Source: Cellvibrio sp. PSBB006 (GTDB taxonomy: Bacteria > Pseudomonadota > Gammaproteobacteria > Pseudomonadales > Cellvibrionaceae). Taken from it: a stretch of 64,000 bases of DNA. Where the stretch lies: contig NZ_CP021382.1 of NCBI RefSeq assembly GCF_002162135.1, positions 62,001-126,000 of the forward strand, read 5' to 3'. Positions 15,432-23,827 of this stretch are shown here, piece after piece. The notes beneath the pieces were generated by a model. The model did not search any database, was not told the origin of the DNA, and worked only from the letters and a program-made list of their open reading frames with translations. Position 1 is the stretch's first letter, and each line of letters opens with the position of its first letter. A program made the position numbers and the translations under genes.

Positions 15432-16385
15432 ATGAGTTCGATTGTTGTTGCTGCCTTGTACAAATTTGTTGCCTTGCCTGACTACGAAGCCATTGCGCCA
15501 CGCCTGAAAGCGCAATGTGATCAACTGGGCTTGAAAGGCACCTTGCTGTTGGCGGAAGAAGGGATCAACGGCACGGTTGCTGGTACTCGCGACGGCATTG
15601 ACGGCTTGCTCGATTACCTCAAAAGCGATCCGCGCCTGAGCAACTTGTCGCACAAAGAGTCTTACTACGAAGGCATGCCGTTTTACCGGATGAAAGTAAA
15701 ACTCAAGAAAGAAATCGTGACCATGGGCGTCAACGGCATAGATCCGCAAAAGATTGTGGGCACTTACGTTAAGCCCCAGGACTGGAATGCCCTGATCAGT
15801 GATCCTGAGGTGGTCGTGGTGGATACCCGCAACCATTACGAATATTCCATCGGTACCTTTGAAGGTGCGATAGATCCCAGGACGGAAACCTTTCGGGAAT
15901 TTCCGGGGTTCGTGGCCAAAAACCTGGACCCGAGCAAACACAAGAAAGTCGCTATGTTTTGCACCGGCGGTATTCGCTGTGAAAAATCGACGGCTTACCT
16001 GAAAGAGCAGGGCTTTGATGAGGTATATCACCTTGAAGGCGGCATCCTTAAGTATCTGGAAGAAGTGCCGGAAGAAGAGAGCCTGTGGCGCGGTGAGTGC
16101 TTTGTATTTGATAACCGCGTGGCGGTTAATCACAGCTTGCAAAAGGGTGTTTACGATCAATGCCACGGGTGTCGCCACCCGATTACCGAGGAAGACAAGC
16201 TCTCTACGTTTTACATCCCCGGTGTCAGTTGCCCTCGGTGCTATGAGCAACTGACGCCGGAGCAGAAAGAGCGTTTTACTGAACGCCAGAAGCAGATTGA
16301 ACTGGCCAAGCAACGTAATGAATTGCACATTGGTGCCTTACCACCAGCGCGGCAAAAACGTACATCGGCTTCTGCAAAGTCATAA
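15432..16385 (+). CDS. trhO: tRNA uridine(34) hydroxylase TrhO (YceA, rhodanese family)
   Basis: TrhO carries out oxygen-dependent hydroxylation of U34 in tRNAs on the way to 5-carboxymethoxyuridine-type modifications. The N-terminal domain ends with [19 protein letters not shown]. The rhodanese domain (about residues 120-220) holds [16 protein letters not shown] and the active-site loop [10 protein letters not shown], with the catalytic cysteine first. A C-terminal zinc-type cysteine group, CHGCRHP and CPRCYEQL, follows. The length of 317 residues is normal. A 307-residue open frame on the opposite strand is a shadow of this gene. Confidence 0.93.
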   Translation: MSSIVVAALYKFVALPDYEAIAPRLKAQCDQLGLKGTLLLAEEGINGTVAGTRDGIDGLLDYLKSDPRLSNLSHKESYYEGMPFYRMKVKLKKEIVTMGVNGIDPQKIVGTYVKPQDWNALISDPEVVVVDTRNHYEYSIGTFEGAIDPRTETFREFPGFVAKNLDPSKHKKVAMFCTGGIRCEKSTAYLKEQGFDEVYHLEGGILKYLEEVPEEESLWRGECFVFDNRVAVNHSLQKGVYDQCHGCRHPITEEDKLSTFYIPGVSCPRCYEQLTPEQKERFTERQKQIELAKQRNELHIGALPPARQKRTSASAKS

Positions 16386-16482
16386 ATGAGTAGAGTTAGG
16401 TGCCATTTACCATGTGATGGCTTCGCGGTCAGGAGAGCATGTGGTTTAATGCCGACTTCATCGCAATCATGCAGAGATTTTT

Positions 16483-16836
16483 ATGGACTTTGATGCTTGG
16501 GAGGCAGACCTCGCTGCCGGTACAGCTACTCACGCTTGTGGCTTCGTATTGAAAATCGAAGGTAATCCACGTAATCCATCCTCGGTTGATCCGGGCAAAT
16601 TTCCTCCCGACTTGAGCTTTGCTGACCAGGCGCGTTTGTTGCGTTGCGGCATGGAGTTTCTGGCTAAAGCGGCATCAGACAATGGTGCGACGCATTACAG
16701 CAGCAAGAGTGGTTATGCACGCGCGGATGATCCGCGTATGGCGGCCATCAAGGCACGTGAGGAAGAAGCCAAACGCTATGCTGAGCGCAGCGACAAACCC
16801 AAGCGGTCAGTCCTGTCGTTGAAGAAAAGCAGTTGA
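16483..16836 (+). CDS. Hypothetical protein
   Basis: This is a 117-residue soluble protein starting MDFDAWEADLAAGTATHACG. I do not recognise it. The middle, FADQARLLRCGMEFLAKAAS, looks helical, and the C terminus is charged and lysine-rich (REEEAKRYAERSDKPKR). There is no signal peptide or membrane segment. It stands alone 97 bases after trhO and is followed by a strong terminator, which supports it as a real expressed gene. Confidence 0.6.
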   Translation: MDFDAWEADLAAGTATHACGFVLKIEGNPRNPSSVDPGKFPPDLSFADQARLLRCGMEFLAKAASDNGATHYSSKSGYARADDPRMAAIKAREEEAKRYAERSDKPKRSVLSLKKSS

Positions 16837-16848
16837 TCGAGAGGCAAT

Positions 16849-16888
16849 AAAAAAACGGCGCAACCCCCAAGGGCTGCGCCGTTTTTTT
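16849..16888. terminator. Bidirectional intrinsic terminator
   Basis: CGGCGCAACCC and GGGCTGCGCCG form an 11-bp stem with one mismatch (A/T-flanked at the fourth inner position), flanked by A-rich sequence on the left and TTTTTTTA on the right. It lies between convergent genes ending at 16836 and 16902 and can serve both. Confidence 0.85.
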
Positions 16889-16901
16889 ATATGTGCGGAA
16901 A

Positions 16902-17420
16902 TTACAACAGGCCGCGCAGTTGCAGGTCAGTGCGATGCGCATCCATCAAACGGAACATCAACTCAAACTTTTGTCCCGCCAGTTCGGTGAGCTGATGAGT
17001 ATCTTCAGCAGCGTTTTTGGGGCGATAAATCAGTGAATAAAGCTCTTTGGAGAGCGAGTCCATAGAGGTGAAGATTTCCTCAGTGGTTTCATCGGTACGG
17101 AAGACGCGCCCTTGCTTGGTCATCTCCAGGTACTTGTCACACTCCTGCAACCATTCCTTGCGTTGTTCAATAAAGTTGCGAATATTTTTGATCCCGCCCC
17201 GGTGGCCGCTGCCCAAGCGCTCTTCGCGATATTTTTGCAGGCTTTTGCGGGAGTTCACCAGAAAATCCACCGAGGTGGTTTTGCAATACTTGGAGTCCAG
17301 ATAAGCCGGGAATTTAATATCGTGTTCCGCCATGACTTTGTCACGCATACAGGTTTCGTCACATGCAAAGGCAAACGGCACGATAAGAACAAGGTGTAAA
17401 AGAAGCAGTGTTTTTTTCAT
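16902..17420 (-). CDS. Secreted conserved hypothetical protein
   Basis: This is a 172-residue exported protein. The signal peptide MKKTLLLLHLVLIVPFAFA is followed by CDETC, giving a mature N terminus with two cysteines; two more (YCKTTS and LQECDKY) make two disulfides possible. The mature part is highly charged and helical. The lipobox position (AFAC) is poor, so signal peptidase I cleavage is more likely than lipidation. I prefer ATG 17420 to the upstream start at 17465 because it begins the signal peptide. Function is unknown. It ends facing the bidirectional terminator. Confidence 0.7.
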   Translation of the reverse strand: MKKTLLLLHLVLIVPFAFACDETCMRDKVMAEHDIKFPAYLDSKYCKTTSVDFLVNSRKSLQKYREERLGSGHRGGIKNIRNFIEQRKEWLQECDKYLEMTKQGRVFRTDETTEEIFTSMDSLSKELYSLIYRPKNAAEDTHQLTELAGQKFELMFRLMDAHRTDLQLRGLL

Positions 17421-17583
17421 AGTGGGGTCGCCGAATATATTAGTTATTGCTATTCCAAGGTCCAACGCCTGTGTGTGATATAGATCACTTTGGCTGGCGC
17501 GTCAAGCATCGGCTATAAAAAACACTTTATTAATAATAATCTGATTAGATGTACGCGTTTCTTATAGTTGAAAGCGTAATAAT

Positions 17584-17602
17584 GCGCCGCTTTTGGCGGC
17601 GC
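17584..17602 (-). terminator. Candidate terminator of the fnr-DUF4202-sirB2 genes
   Basis: GCGCCGC / GCGGCGC is a 7-bp G+C-rich stem with a 5-base loop, 19 bases past the sirB2 stop. On the minus strand it is followed by ATTATTACG, only a weak U-tract. Confidence 0.4.
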
Positions 17603-17620
17603 GAGCGGAATGACCAACAA

Positions 17621-17998
17621 TTAGCCGAAAAAGCCCAGTGGGTTTTTGCTGATGGCGACACTGAAGATGTAGATGAAGACGATAAGCGCCGCTATCCAGC
17701 TGCATTTGCGCACAGTGGGATTGGCATTCCTGAATGCGATAACCCCAAGAACGATGTAAACCACCAACAGGACAATCTTGGTCATCAACCACGGATGATC
17801 GCCGGGCGAATAGCGTAGGACGCCGGCGAGTGCAAAGGCGCTGATCAGCAACAGGGTATCAATGATATGTGGCAGGATCTTTACCAGTTTTTTATGCAGC
17901 CAGGGCGATTGTCGCCACATCCAGATACCGCGAATAAAAAAGCCGATAAACGATAAAGCGGCCATTGTCATATGGATATGCTTGAGCATCAGGTACAT
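17621..17998 (-). CDS. SirB2-family membrane protein
   Basis: This is a 125-residue integral-membrane protein with four hydrophobic segments and the SirB2 opening YLMLKHIHMTMAALSFIGF. The WLHKKLVKILPHIIDTLLL part carries the family histidine and basic residues. SirB2 proteins have no established biochemical role; older names tie them to invasion regulation in Salmonella, which should not be taken over here. It lies 51 bases downstream of the DUF4202 gene on the same strand as fnr, so it may belong to that transcript. Confidence 0.85.
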   Translation of the reverse strand: MYLMLKHIHMTMAALSFIGFFIRGIWMWRQSPWLHKKLVKILPHIIDTLLLISAFALAGVLRYSPGDHPWLMTKIVLLVVYIVLGVIAFRNANPTVRKCSWIAALIVFIYIFSVAISKNPLGFFG

Positions 17999-18049
17999 GA
18001 GCGGAGTTCCATTTATGGTTGTTATGAAGGGTATCGATAGTGGTTGGGT

Positions 18050-18640
18050 TTAGGGTGTTAACGCTTTGGTAACCAATTGCAACATGGCCTCCGATAATGG
18101 CAGGCGCAAGGCAGCTTCATGGCCCTTGGGTGACATTTTGTTCCAGGTTTTGCGGATGATATCGATCAGCTTTTCTTCGTCGTGCTTGGCTGCAAACTCT
18201 TCCAGGTAGTATTCCAGAAAGACCAGGCAAATCACGTCTTCCAGTGCCTGCACTTCCTCGTCACGCTTTAACCCGCGTTTGAGCAACAAATCCTTCACTC
18301 GTTGAATGGCCGCCTCGTCATAACCTTTGTTGTGCATGATGACGGCGGCGGTTTCGCCATGAAATTGTGCCAGGTCGCTACGCCACCGTTTGTAGCCCTG
18401 GCGATCCATCGGGTAATCGCTGCGCGGAATCTTCCAGCGGCAAATATGCTGGCAACGTGCAGCCAGTTGCAGGGTGATGGATGCGTCTGGACAAAAGCGT
18501 GCGAGCTGCTCACTCATCCGTTGGCCGTAGATCCACTCTTTGGGAACAGATTGACCGTTGACGATTTCCTGGTGAGGGTCTTGTTGGTTGGCTGCATCGA
18601 AATCAGCCAAGGTAGCCTGAAGTTGTTCAGCGGGGGTCAT
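18050..18640 (-). CDS. DUF4202 family protein
   Basis: This is a 196-residue soluble protein of the DUF4202 family, recognised from the N-terminal LADFDAANQQDP, the histidine-bearing LAARCQHICRWKIPRSDYPM and the ELxxFHGE-like LAQFHGETAAVIM. The family is uncharacterised. The spaced histidines and DVICLVFLEYYLEEFAAKHD suggest a helical metal-binding fold, which is inference. It starts 15 bases after the fnr stop and is probably co-transcribed with fnr. Confidence 0.8.
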   Translation of the reverse strand: MTPAEQLQATLADFDAANQQDPHQEIVNGQSVPKEWIYGQRMSEQLARFCPDASITLQLAARCQHICRWKIPRSDYPMDRQGYKRWRSDLAQFHGETAAVIMHNKGYDEAAIQRVKDLLLKRGLKRDEEVQALEDVICLVFLEYYLEEFAAKHDEEKLIDIIRKTWNKMSPKGHEAALRLPLSEAMLQLVTKALTP

Positions 18641-18655
18641 GGGTATCCTTAGTAA

Positions 18656-19411
18656 TTATTCGGCGCCGCTTGCGATGTTGCGCAACTCGTCTAGGTCGTT
18701 AATCGCAATATCTTTGCGATTAACCTCAAGAATGCCCAGTTTTTGCAAGCGAGTGAAAACCCGGCTGACGGTTTCAATGGTCAGGCCGAGGAAGTTACCG
18801 ATATCGGTGCGCGACATCGGTAGGGAAAATGACATCGCCGAGAGGCGGCGACGGTGGTTGCGTGTCGAAATACTCATCAACAATGTCGCAATACGTTGCT
18901 CTGCCGTGCTTTTGCTCAGCAGGGTAATGATTTGTTGGTCATGGGTTATCTCACGGCCCATCAACTGAAAAATATTACGCTGTAACGAAGGAATTCTGGT
19001 GCTGAGTTCTTCCATGCTGTGAAACGGAATTTCGCAGATGGAGGCAGTTTCCAGGGCAATGGCGGAGTTGGTGTAGCGGTCTTCCGCCAGGCCTTCCATT
19101 CCCACGACCTCGCCCGGCAGATAAAAGCCGGTAACCTGTTCTTCACCGTTATCACTCAGGGTGATGGCTTTTACGGCTCCGGAGCGAATGGCAAACAGCG
19201 AGGAAAAACGATCATTCGCGCGGTACAGGTACTCGCCTTTTTGCAAAGGTTTGCTGCGCTGGACAATGTCGTTCAATCGGTCAATATCATCGATATGCAG
19301 ACTGATGGGCAGGCATAGGGTATTGAGGCGGCAGTTGCCACAGGAAATTCGTTTGTCGTGCGCGCAATGAGGAGAAGTGGGAGAGGTATCTACAACCTGG
19401 ATATGGATCAT
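18656..19411 (-). CDS. fnr: FNR/Anr-type oxygen-responsive transcription regulator
   Basis: This is a CRP/FNR-family regulator that binds an oxygen-labile [4Fe-4S] cluster and switches gene expression in low oxygen. The N-terminal cluster motif SCGNCRLNTLC (C-x2-C-x5-C) and the fourth cysteine in ETASICEIPF are all present. The cyclic-nucleotide-binding-like beta-roll includes LFAIRSGAVKAITLSDNGEEQ. The C-terminal helix-turn-helix is MSRTDIGNFLGLTIETVSRVFTR, with the E-x2-SR recognition pattern of FNR. The length of 251 residues is normal. It heads fnr-DUF4202-(sirB2). I saw no clear FNR box in its own upstream region. Confidence 0.94.
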   Translation of the reverse strand: MIHIQVVDTSPTSPHCAHDKRISCGNCRLNTLCLPISLHIDDIDRLNDIVQRSKPLQKGEYLYRANDRFSSLFAIRSGAVKAITLSDNGEEQVTGFYLPGEVVGMEGLAEDRYTNSAIALETASICEIPFHSMEELSTRIPSLQRNIFQLMGREITHDQQIITLLSKSTAEQRIATLLMSISTRNHRRRLSAMSFSLPMSRTDIGNFLGLTIETVSRVFTRLQKLGILEVNRKDIAINDLDELRNIASGAE

Positions 19412-19499
19412 GGAAGGACCTCGGTAGGATGTGACCCGTGAGAGCGCCCAATTGTTGCAGCTTTACCTGGTGGGGTAAACAGATTTCACTTGTACACTC

Positions 19500-21014
19500 T
19501 CAATCAATCGCCGTCCGTTTACGGCGCGCACGCGTAGCCCAGTAGCGATAGGCGCCGAGCAGCAACACCATCATGATCGCCAATGCAACTAATGATGTCA
19601 GGATGTCCCGAATATCCTTCCCCAGAAAATCCGCAAAGTGCCATTTGTGCAGGTAACCGAAACTGTAACCCTCCAGGCGATCCACATCGGTGATGGCGGC
19701 AGCCAGGGTATGGCTAGCCGTTTCCACATAGATGCTGGGATTTCCCGGCAAGGCAAAATCCACCGCATGCACCGGTAAGCGTTTATTCACAAAGCCATAT
19801 TCATTATCGAAGCCTTTTACCAGGCGAATATTTTTAATGCTGTCTGCCGGGTATTCACTGAACGCCAGGGCCAATGACTCGGCATGGCTGCGCCAGCCCT
19901 GATCCAGTAGCGCGCCGGATGTGGCGTGGAGATAGCGGACGGCATCCCTCTGAGGTTGTTCATGGGCATGGTGAGCGTGATGGTGATGATGTTCCCCGCC
20001 GGGTGGTTCCGGCGGTGTAAATTCGCGCAGCTGCCAATACAGGTCCGCACCGATGCGTGCCAGTTGTATATCCAGGATGTCATCGCGAGCCAGTACACGC
20101 TGCAACGCGCTCATATCCAGGCGCAAATCTGCTGCGTTAATTGTCAGCGGCTGCGCTGGTTGCGGTTGGTCAGACTTGTCGCGTACCAGTAGATGAAATA
20201 AACCACTGAGGCAAAACGCCATCGCGAAGATCGCTACGGTTGCCCCCAGGTGACGATGGATCTTGCGTGACACAGGATGATGCTGGTGCGCACTGATCTG
20301 TTTGCGAAACATACCCAGACGCCAGCTCTTGATGTACAGCACCAGACCAAAGGCGGCAGTACAAAAACCCAACACCAGGAAGATGCTCATCAGGCTTTGT
20401 CGCAGGGGCAGGGAATCAATCCAGGTCCAGGAATGCAGTGCGCGGAAAAACGCACCAGTGATGGATTTGTTGTTATCCACAATGGTCGCCAATCGTCCCT
20501 GTTGGGTATCGATATATACGCGTGCATTATCAGCACGCTCAAAATTTACCCGCACAACCGGGAGGTAACGATTGATGTACAGATAGTCGGAATCGAATTG
20601 TTCAATGGGAGTAGCATCAATCACCGGCGACGTGGAGTCACCCAAATAATGCCGCGCCATAAAGTCGGCATACCGTTTTTCACCGTGTTCAATTAGCGTG
20701 AGATCGGTAGCAGAAAAGTAGGCAATACCCTGGTCGCTATGAATACGATAAACCGGTCGGTTCTGCCATTGAAACAGGCGCAGATGAAGAATATGCCGGA
20801 GATCATATTGCTTCACCAGATGCTCGACTGGCGCAACATCCTGCCACTGCAAGGGCACGGTGGGCGGTGTAAATACCGGCTTGGGATTGATGCGTGAAAT
20901 CAGCGGATGAGCCAGACCGCTCAAGGCCCAGGCGATGACGGCGATGCACATCACCAGGCCGATGCGTTGATGCCAATGGTATAAAAAAGAAAAGCTGTTT
21001 TTAGTTTTAATCAT
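19500..21014 (-). CDS. PepSY-associated membrane protein with histidine-rich loop
   Basis: This is a 504-residue PepSY-TM protein. Four to five membrane helices are seen around residues 13-40, 205-230, 255-280 and 470-495, with large periplasmic PepSY-like domains between them (YFSATDLTLIEHGEKRYADF, RVYIDTQQGRLATIVD). Family members occur with TonB-dependent siderophore receptors and act as ferric-reductase-like or iron-release proteins; that role is inferred. Conserved histidines, HWHQRIG and LHSWTWIDS, could ligate haem. Unusual is a metal-binding-like run, HHHHHAHHAHE, at residues 342-352. It lies 88 bases upstream of fnr on the same strand; no receptor gene is adjacent. Confidence 0.82.
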   Translation of the reverse strand: MIKTKNSFSFLYHWHQRIGLVMCIAVIAWALSGLAHPLISRINPKPVFTPPTVPLQWQDVAPVEHLVKQYDLRHILHLRLFQWQNRPVYRIHSDQGIAYFSATDLTLIEHGEKRYADFMARHYLGDSTSPVIDATPIEQFDSDYLYINRYLPVVRVNFERADNARVYIDTQQGRLATIVDNNKSITGAFFRALHSWTWIDSLPLRQSLMSIFLVLGFCTAAFGLVLYIKSWRLGMFRKQISAHQHHPVSRKIHRHLGATVAIFAMAFCLSGLFHLLVRDKSDQPQPAQPLTINAADLRLDMSALQRVLARDDILDIQLARIGADLYWQLREFTPPEPPGGEHHHHHAHHAHEQPQRDAVRYLHATSGALLDQGWRSHAESLALAFSEYPADSIKNIRLVKGFDNEYGFVNKRLPVHAVDFALPGNPSIYVETASHTLAAAITDVDRLEGYSFGYLHKWHFADFLGKDIRDILTSLVALAIMMVLLLGAYRYWATRARRKRTAID

Positions 21015-21416
21015 TGCGATCTTCTGTTAATTGCCGATGGTTTCCGGGCTCTTGTCGTTTACCATTCACTTACAAAGTAAACGCCGGCCGGATTACCGCA
21101 GCTTAAGATTGGCACAGCGTTGTGCGGGTAAAAAGGTGACAAATTGTCGCACCCCTTGTCGCACTTCTGTTTCGCCTCGCGACGCTCGGTGTGCAGGCTA
21201 ACGCATCACATTAAAGGGGGCTTTACTTGAGCTTTAAGTCGGGTATATAGTGCCTCGGCTGGCAAACATGCAGCATTATTTATGGTACATCGTTGTTCTA
21301 GCAGTACATCTATTAGCAACCTCGTTTTGTTCTTCATAAGTAAGATGTGATCAGTCAGCACAGATGCCAAGGTGGCAATTTTTAATTTACTCAGCTAAAG
21401 AGCATTGAGGTTTTTT
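21015..21416 (+). promoter_or_regulatory. Upstream region and long leader of the cold-shock gene
   Basis: This 402-base interval holds no gene. TATAGT at 21246-21251 (with TATATA at 21244) is a likely -10, and TTACTT 17 bases upstream a weak -35. Transcription from there gives a leader of about 160 bases, the length typical of cspA-type mRNAs whose leader acts as a cold sensor. Near its end TGCCA-agg-TGGCA followed by ATTTTT (about 21364-21381) looks like an attenuator-type hairpin. GAGG at 21407-21410 is the ribosome-binding site. Confidence 0.45.
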
Positions 21417-21623
21417 ATGTCTAAAAGTACTGGTACTGTTAAGTGGTTCAACGAGTCTAAAGGTTTCGGTTTTATTGAGAGCGATGCTGGTCAAGACGTT
21501 TTTGTTCACTACAGCGCTATCAGCGGTTCAGGTTTCAAAACCTTGGCCGAAGGTCAAAAAGTAGAGTTCGACGTTAAGCAAGGTCAAAAAGGCCCACAAG
21601 CTGAAAACGTCATCGGTCTCTAG
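21417..21623 (+). CDS. Cold-shock domain protein (CspA family)
   Basis: This is a 68-residue single cold-shock domain protein that binds single-stranded RNA/DNA and melts RNA secondary structure. RNP1 (KGFGFIE) and RNP2 (VFVHYSAI) are intact, with the opening [13 protein letters not shown] typical of the family. I choose ATG 21417, with GAGG six bases upstream; an in-frame start at 21405 adds four residues. The long leader and following terminator support a single-gene transcript. Confidence 0.95.
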   Translation: MSKSTGTVKWFNESKGFGFIESDAGQDVFVHYSAISGSGFKTLAEGQKVEFDVKQGQKGPQAENVIGL

Positions 21624-21642
21624 GTTTTACGACTGATGTACT

Positions 21643-21676
21643 CAAAGCCGCATTTCGATGCGGCTTTGTTGTTTTT
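21643..21676 (+). terminator. Terminator of the cold-shock gene
   Basis: AAAGCCGCATTTCGATGCGGCTTT forms a stem of about 10 bp, followed by GTTGTTTTTACC. It starts 20 bases after the stop codon. Confidence 0.9.
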
Positions 21677-21713
21677 ACCGGGAGTGTTTTAAAAATTTAC
21701 TGAATGACAGCAG

Positions 21714-22547
21714 TCATTGATCCGCTGCGCTGGCTACCGGTTTGATCAGTTTTATCAGATACATTGTGGGCCAGTGTTTGCCCGTCACCCACAATCCTTC
21801 GTGCTCCGTATCGTAAGCAATACCATTTAATACGCTCTCACTGGATTCGATATCCACCTGCGCCGTGAGGGCGGTAAGGTCCAGTGAACCGACTACCTGG
21901 CCTGTCGTGGGATCAATCTGTACCAGGCGATTCTCATGCCAGACATTGGCCCATACATAACCCTCAATAAATTCCAACTCATTCAAGCGCTGCACCGGCC
22001 GTCCTTCTTCGTTTACATCCAGGGTCTTTTCCAGACTAAAATCTGTTGGTGAATGGAAATACAGGTGCTCGCTGCCGTCGCTGCGAATTAATAATTTACC
22101 ATTGTGGGTAAGCCCCCAGCCTTCGCCGCTGTAACGCCAGCGGTCGATAACGCTGAAAGTGGTGCGGTCGTAAACAAAGACGATTCCCTCCTGCCAGGTG
22201 AGCAGATAGAGTTTGTCGTCCAGCAGCGCCAGGCCTTCCGCGAAGTAGCGATCAGGCAGCTTATCTTTTTGGGTGAAATTGGCGGTGAGCTGGGCCCATT
22301 TGTTGTCCGGTTCAGTGCGGGGATAGCTGACCAGCATGGAGCGGCCATACAAGCCGCTGCTTTCATAGAAGGTATCACCATCCAGCACCAGCCCTTGGGT
22401 AAAGAGCGTGGGTTTATGTGAACGTTGTGCCAGCACTTGATAATCGAAATGAACCACGCCTGACGTATGTGCTACCGTGGTTTCTGCGTTAGCTATCAGC
22501 GGCCCGCTCAGGCAGAATAGCCACCAAAACAAGATGATGCTTTTCAC
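21714..22547 (-). CDS. Exported glutaminyl-peptide cyclotransferase
   Basis: This is a 277-residue exported protein of the plant/bacterial-type glutaminyl cyclase family, which converts N-terminal glutamine to pyroglutamate. A signal peptide (about residues 1-21) ends LIANA. The beta-propeller starts with HKPTLFTQGLVLDGDTFYES, and family markers include FAEGLALLDDKLYLLTWQEG, GEGWGLTHNG, LNELEFIEGYVWANVW and VLNGIAYD. The protein acts in the periplasm or outside. It is divergent from the DUF502 gene. The natural substrate is unknown. Confidence 0.88.
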   Translation of the reverse strand: MKSIILFWWLFCLSGPLIANAETTVAHTSGVVHFDYQVLAQRSHKPTLFTQGLVLDGDTFYESSGLYGRSMLVSYPRTEPDNKWAQLTANFTQKDKLPDRYFAEGLALLDDKLYLLTWQEGIVFVYDRTTFSVIDRWRYSGEGWGLTHNGKLLIRSDGSEHLYFHSPTDFSLEKTLDVNEEGRPVQRLNELEFIEGYVWANVWHENRLVQIDPTTGQVVGSLDLTALTAQVDIESSESVLNGIAYDTEHEGLWVTGKHWPTMYLIKLIKPVASAADQ

Positions 22548-22614
22548 TGTGTGATCAACCTTTATACGTTTATTCAGCGCTTATTGTGACAGGGAAACCC
22601 CCAGAGTAAAACTT

Positions 22615-23310
22615 ATGCAAAAGATCCAGGCGTTTCGTGATTATTTGAGACAGAGGACTGGCGCCCAGCGGCTTCAATCCTTCATCGGTTTTACCTTGCT
22701 CGGCGGCTTTATGGTCGTGCTGCCGTTTGTGATTTTTCTGTTCCTGCTCGAATGGCTGTTTAATTTTATTACCGGGATGATCAGCCCGTTGAGCGGCTGG
22801 CTGGTGAGCATTACACCCCTGGCTAAATATATGGCGGATATTCTTGCCATTATTATCGTATTGAGTACATTTTTTGTGATCGGCCTGCTGATCAAAACCA
22901 ACATTGGCCGGTTGTTGCATGAGCGTGTGGACGCCTGGTTGACGAAGCTGGCGCCCGGTTACAAAACAATTCGGGAAATCATTTCACAACTGTTGGGGGG
23001 TGAAAGTAATGCCTCGCTGCTGAAGGGGCAGGTGTGTCGAGCTTACATTATGGGACGACCGGCGGGGGTGTCGGTGACCGGCATCGTGACGTCGATTCAT
23101 GATAACGGCGATTATACGGTGTATGTGGCAACGGCTCCCATTCCCACCTCGGGTTTTGTTTATCATTTATCACCGGATTGTGTGGATCTATTGCCTCACA
23201 TCAGTGTTGAAGCGGCCATGCGCACGGTTATCGCCTGTGGCAGCGGCTCACAGATTTTGTCTGAACCACCGCCGACGGTGAATAAACCGCTACAGATCGA
23301 TGTGCCCTGA
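22615..23310 (+). CDS. DUF502 family inner-membrane protein
   Basis: This is a 231-residue membrane protein of the DUF502 family. Two strong membrane segments, FTLLGGFMVVLPFVIFLFLL (about 27-46) and MADILAIIIVLSTFFVIGLL (about 73-92), are followed by the family stretch PGYKTIREIISQLLGG and a soluble C-terminal domain containing YTVYVATAPIPTSGFVYHL. No function has been established for this family. It is monocistronic and divergent from the glutaminyl cyclase gene. Confidence 0.85.
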   Translation: MQKIQAFRDYLRQRTGAQRLQSFIGFTLLGGFMVVLPFVIFLFLLEWLFNFITGMISPLSGWLVSITPLAKYMADILAIIIVLSTFFVIGLLIKTNIGRLLHERVDAWLTKLAPGYKTIREIISQLLGGESNASLLKGQVCRAYIMGRPAGVSVTGIVTSIHDNGDYTVYVATAPIPTSGFVYHLSPDCVDLLPHISVEAAMRTVIACGSGSQILSEPPPTVNKPLQIDVP

Positions 23311-23358
23311 GTGGGTCGTTTTGAAAGCGGTCCGGTGCTGCCGGTCCAGTGTTGATAC

Positions 23359-23775
23359 CTAGCTTTTGGGCTTGCGCGCGGTAGATTTTTTTGCGCCGGG
23401 TTTTTTATTGCCGGTGGATTTCCTGGGTGATTTCTTTTCGCTTGCTGTGTCAGGTTTACTCGCTGACGGCTCCTCGCCACGCTCGCTGGCCTGTACATAC
23501 GCGATAGCGCTCTGCACCGCAATTTTGATTTTATGTTCGATCTCCTGCATTTCCTGCGGCGACATAAAAAACGTCATATCCACATCGTGGCGAATATAAC
23601 GCGGGGGCAGGCGATTAAGCGCTACGCAGGCCACATCTGCCAGAAATTCACGATCACCGGCTTGCACCCGTTCACTGGTTGCGCTGATTTCCTGCAACAC
23701 CAGCCGCTCATAATAGTTATGGATAAAATCCACGTCGTCATCAAAAGTGTAGTGGCGATTACCGGTCGTCAGCAT
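23359..23775 (-). CDS. ComFB-domain protein with basic C-terminal tail
   Basis: This is a 138-residue protein. Residues 1-90 are a ComFB domain (late competence development family), with IHNYYERLVLQEI and DVACVALNRLPPRYIRHDVD, and residues after that FFMSPQEMQEIEHKIKIAV. ComFB-type proteins in cyanobacteria have been shown to bind cyclic di-nucleotides; whether this one does is untested. The tail (about 105-138) is a lysine/proline/serine-rich basic extension (KKSPRKSTGNKKPGAKKSTA) like histone-type nucleic-acid-binding tails. The combination is unusual. It lies downstream of mnmC on the same strand. Confidence 0.75.
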   Translation of the reverse strand: MLTTGNRHYTFDDDVDFIHNYYERLVLQEISATSERVQAGDREFLADVACVALNRLPPRYIRHDVDMTFFMSPQEMQEIEHKIKIAVQSAIAYVQASERGEEPSASKPDTASEKKSPRKSTGNKKPGAKKSTARKPKS

Positions 23776-23827
23776 GGGAAACTCCTTGTGAGTAAATTTA
23801 TGCCAAAAGTATAGACCTAAATCCCCA

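Noticed and set aside
15405..16328. 307-residue open frame on the minus strand opposite trhO
   Set aside because: It mirrors the trhO coding sequence, has no recognisable motif, and trhO is certain; it is a codon-bias shadow.
21109..21124. TGGCAC element between the PepSY gene and the cold-shock gene, considered as sigma-54 promoter
   Set aside because: The -12 part (TTGC at the right spacing) is missing and it does not lead to a sensible start.
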